Origin: an uncultured Clostridia bacterium
GTDB taxonomy: Bacteria > Bacillota > Clostridia > Oscillospirales > Ruminococcaceae
NCBI GenBank assembly: GCA_945910715.1
Contig: CAMDZU010000057.1
Location: 1-7,538 of the forward strand
Length of the DNA: 7,538 nucleotides
Direction of reading: 5' to 3'
Positions 5,533 to 7,538 of this stretch are shown here, piece after piece (within the stretch, counting starts at the first letter, position 1; every line of letters starts with the position of its first letter). The notes under the pieces are model-generated. The model was not told the DNA's origin, did no database searches, and saw only the letters and a program-made list of their open reading frames with translations. The position numbers were made by a program, and so were the translations under genes.

Positions 5533-6489
5533 CTATGTTATCTGCGGAAAAGCGCCCTTCAGAAAATCGCTGACGCTCACGCCATCACTCTCCGCAGCCC
5601 TGAACGCAATCAAGTCCTCGTTCCAATCCTTGCGCTGCGAAATAACACGGGATATTGATATTTTCCTTTCAGCAAATTCTTTCGACAACTTGAAAGAAAG
5701 CGTTTCTGTTGCTTTCCGACCTGCTTCATCATTGTCAAAGGAAAGGATAACTGCCGTTATCTCCGTGTGTTCCTTTATGTAGCGTGATACCGCCGCATGA
5801 CCGCAGCCGTTGGCGCTTAATCGGTGGTCTGCAAGCCAATCAAGCCCAAGCAATTTTGAGAAAGTCGCGTGTGACATAGCGTCAATAGGGCTTTCAAACA
5901 CTCGCAGCCTGTTGTTAGTACCTGTAATTACAAAACTGTACGATTTATCCCCGCCCGAAACCTCGCCACGAAATTGCACAGAACCTGTTCCTCTCAGCGC
6001 ACAGGAACGAGCATTTCCGCTTATATCCCTGCCGATAAACATACAGTTATGATGTTGAGCGTCCTCGGCAATTATCTGCTTTCCTATAAGATAATCAACT
6101 ATCTCTGAATCAATGCCCCGTGTAATTTTGAGGTAATCGCTCACACGTTCCGGAGTGGTTTGCGCTGGCAGCGTGAATACCGCCTTGTTGTGCTTTGGTT
6201 GATTTGGTATATATCCTACCGGAACATTCCTCCGAATGAACTCCAGTGCTTCTTCTTTTGAGCAGGATAGGCTGTCCATAACCAAATCAATCGGAAAACC
6301 ACCGCGCCCGTCAGAGTGCCGAAACCAGTTATTCTTATCGGGAAAGATATACAAGCCACCGCTGTGGTTAATGTGTATAGCCTTTTCGGTTGTCTGTTTT
6401 CCCTCGTCAATAGTCATGCCGATCGCCTGCACAACAGCGGTGCAATTGACATTTGCTAATGCGTAGTATTCTTCTTTTGAAAAACTCAT
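5533..6489 (-). CDS. DUF3991/Toprim primase-like protein of mobile element
   Basis: This 318-residue protein resembles the DUF3991 plus Toprim primases carried by plasmids and mobilizable elements, which may prime synthesis on transferred single-stranded DNA. Residues 1-90 look like a decayed CHC2-type domain: WFRHSDGRGGFPIDLVMD (55-72) resembles the end of the primase zinc finger, but the metal cysteines are absent. A DUF3991-like middle (about 113-175) includes SDYLKITRGIDSEIVDYLIG. The Toprim domain follows, with the conserved Glu199 in FESPIDAMS and the Asp252-x-Asp254 pair in LSFDNDEAGRK, the usual metal-binding residues. No helicase domain is attached. The ATG overlaps the relaxase TGA as ATGA (6486-6489), with GAGG about 9 bases upstream, so the two are probably translationally coupled. 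Catalytic residues look intact, but activity is inferred only. Confidence 0.82.
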   Translation of the reverse strand: MSFSKEEYYALANVNCTAVVQAIGMTIDEGKQTTEKAIHINHSGGLYIFPDKNNWFRHSDGRGGFPIDLVMDSLSCSKEEALEFIRRNVPVGYIPNQPKHNKAVFTLPAQTTPERVSDYLKITRGIDSEIVDYLIGKQIIAEDAQHHNCMFIGRDISGNARSCALRGTGSVQFRGEVSGGDKSYSFVITGTNNRLRVFESPIDAMSHATFSKLLGLDWLADHRLSANGCGHAAVSRYIKEHTEITAVILSFDNDEAGRKATETLSFKLSKEFAERKISISRVISQRKDWNEDLIAFRAAESDGVSVSDFLKGAFPQIT

Positions 6490-7538
6490 CTGTCTATACC
6501 TCGCTTATTTTGTTTGTGTTCAAGTTTTTTGAACTCCGCTTCTGTTTCTTTTGTGAATCCTGCCTTATGGAGTATCTCGTCAGCGGCTTTATCAAAACCG
6601 AGAGCCTTAACAAACCTGCTGCATAAGTACCGTATTGCATTGGCAAGCAGTTTGTGTCTAGGTGTGGCTTGTTCCGAAAGGTCTGCATAAGCGTCGCTGG
6701 GCTTTGCAAGCAGACTGTTGCTCATCAAGGCGATATTCACAATATGCCCGACAGCAGCCTCGGTTTTGCGCTGTTCTTCGGCGAGCGCATTTTGAGTTTG
6801 TGAAAGCTCTGATTCAGCGTTCTTACATCGCTTTTGAAGCGCTTCGTGCTGTGGCAGTAGTTTATGATATGCCAGACTATCATCAATCAGCTCGTCAGCA
6901 AGCGCATTGTACTTGTCAAAGGATTTGTCAGCCTCTGCAATTCTTTGGAAAAGGTCTGTTTCTTTTTCAGCAATAACAGATTCACGCTGTTTCAGTTCCG
7001 TTTCCTTATCCGTTATCTTGGTTTCACGAATAGCGGCGGTCTTTCGGGCTGCTTCAAGTTTCACAAATTCGTCCTCGGGAACAATCCGTTTTTTAAGCGG
7101 AAGTTTGGTGCTTTCAATTCCCTCGGTTTCTGCCGCTTCGTTAAGCCGTTTCAGCTCACCGAGGTTTTCGGAAAGTTCTTCGGTCCGGTGTTCTAGTTCG
7201 GATATGGTGTCCTTGTGCTGTTTGTACTGCTCAACGGTATAGGTGTAGCCTCTGCCTTTTTGTGGTTCGGATATTTCTATTCCATGACGAGCGCAGATTT
7301 CGGTCAGCCCCTCACATTCAGCCGTTCTCCAACGGCTGATAGTATTCTCTCCCTCACCGTACCCCATTTCTTTGAGAGCCTGCGCTAATCCGTTTTGGGT
7401 ATCAACTCCACGCTTGTAATGCCCGATAGGTATGTAGTCAATGTGTAAGTGCGGCGTTGCTTCATCCATGTGAAGAACAGCGTTGAACACGAAGAAATTC
7501 GGATTTCGTTTCTGAAAGCTGCGCATATACTCCTTCAG
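6486..7538 (-). CDS. MobV (Mob_Pre) relaxase, N-terminus cut by window edge
   Basis: This relaxase would nick oriT and pilot the DNA strand during mobilization. The frame stays open to the right edge (LKEY before the first in-window Met), giving 350 codons in view. The signature HMDEATPHLHIDY, 19 residues after the Met at 7526, is the metal-binding HxDE-PHxH motif of the Mob_Pre/MobV family (known from pMV158 MobM and pUB110 Pre). In that family the motif lies about 100 or more residues from the start, so the catalytic N-terminal part and the true start are beyond 7538. The Met at 7526 has AAGGAG only 3 bases upstream and is not the start. After the motif comes a long Glu/Lys/Gln-rich region, about residues 105-250 from that Met, with strong coiled-coil character. 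A compact C-terminal segment, LANAIRYLCSRFVKALGF, follows. The stop overlaps the primase start. Confidence 0.88.
   Translation of the reverse strand: MKEYMRSFQKRNPNFFVFNAVLHMDEATPHLHIDYIPIGHYKRGVDTQNGLAQALKEMGYGEGENTISRWRTAECEGLTEICARHGIEISEPQKGRGYTYTVEQYKQHKDTISELEHRTEELSENLGELKRLNEAAETEGIESTKLPLKKRIVPEDEFVKLEAARKTAAIRETKITDKETELKQRESVIAEKETDLFQRIAEADKSFDKYNALADELIDDSLAYHKLLPQHEALQKRCKNAESELSQTQNALAEEQRKTEAAVGHIVNIALMSNSLLAKPSDAYADLSEQATPRHKLLANAIRYLCSRFVKALGFDKAADEILHKAGFTKETEAEFKKLEHKQNKRGIDR

Larger units (their letters stand above)
4343..7538. mobile_element. Left part of an integrative mobilizable element (IME)
   Basis: Relaxase, Toprim primase-like gene and tyrosine integrase are all on the minus strand, with the integrase outermost and transcribed toward the junction. 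This is the usual layout of a small mobilizable element that integrates by site-specific recombination and borrows a conjugation apparatus from a helper. The exact left end is uncertain and probably lies within 4280-4392. The right end, oriT and possible cargo are beyond 7538. No tRNA gene flanks the junction, so the target seems to be the intergenic space after the GGGtGRT gene. Confidence 0.7.

Noticed and set aside
6662..7242. Plus-strand frames of 104-111 codons opposite the relaxase
   Set aside because: They are products of the Glu/Lys-rich coiled-coil coding sequence read backwards, and several overlap each other in different frames.

Overview
The window looks like a chromosomal segment from a Gram-positive anaerobe of class Clostridia, most likely the Oscillospiraceae/Ruminococcus group. 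The reasons are a NifU-like scaffold gene paired with a GGGtGRT-family gene, strong GGAGG-type ribosome binding sites, close-to-consensus SigA promoters in AT-rich spacers, and a small mobilizable element of a type common in gut Firmicutes. The genus is an inference from gene content and cannot be proved here.

Left part (1-2144, minus strand): a PLP-dependent class I/II aminotransferase is followed 17 bp later by trpS (tryptophanyl-tRNA synthetase), which runs off the left edge. They probably form one transcript from a near-perfect promoter at 2186-2214.

Intergenic control region (2145-2558): two divergent promoters (minus 2186-2214, plus 2295-2323) flank two adjacent perfect 9-bp dyads, 2196-2229 and 2229-2270. 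The rightward transcript leader then contains a roughly 171-bp MITE-like element with 18-20 bp terminal inverted repeats (2339-2509). It lies between the promoter and the ribosome binding site of the next gene.

Middle (2559-4279, plus strand): a tight two-gene operon encodes a NifU/IscU-like iron-sulfur scaffold protein and the GGGtGRT protein. The biochemical role of this pair is, as far as I know, undescribed. Both genes have strong codon bias (lysine almost always AAG), suggesting high expression.

Right part (about 4280-7538, minus strand): this is the left end of an integrative mobilizable element converging on the GGGtGRT operon. In transcription order it has a MobV (Mob_Pre) relaxase cut by the right edge, a DUF3991/Toprim primase-like protein starting in a 4-bp ATGA overlap with the relaxase stop, and a tyrosine integrase. 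Between the integrase stop and the GGGtGRT stop lie a bidirectional terminator hairpin and an array of four 11-13-bp-phased AAGAC repeats, which resemble integrase arm-type or excisionase sites. The other end of the element, its oriT and any cargo are outside the window.
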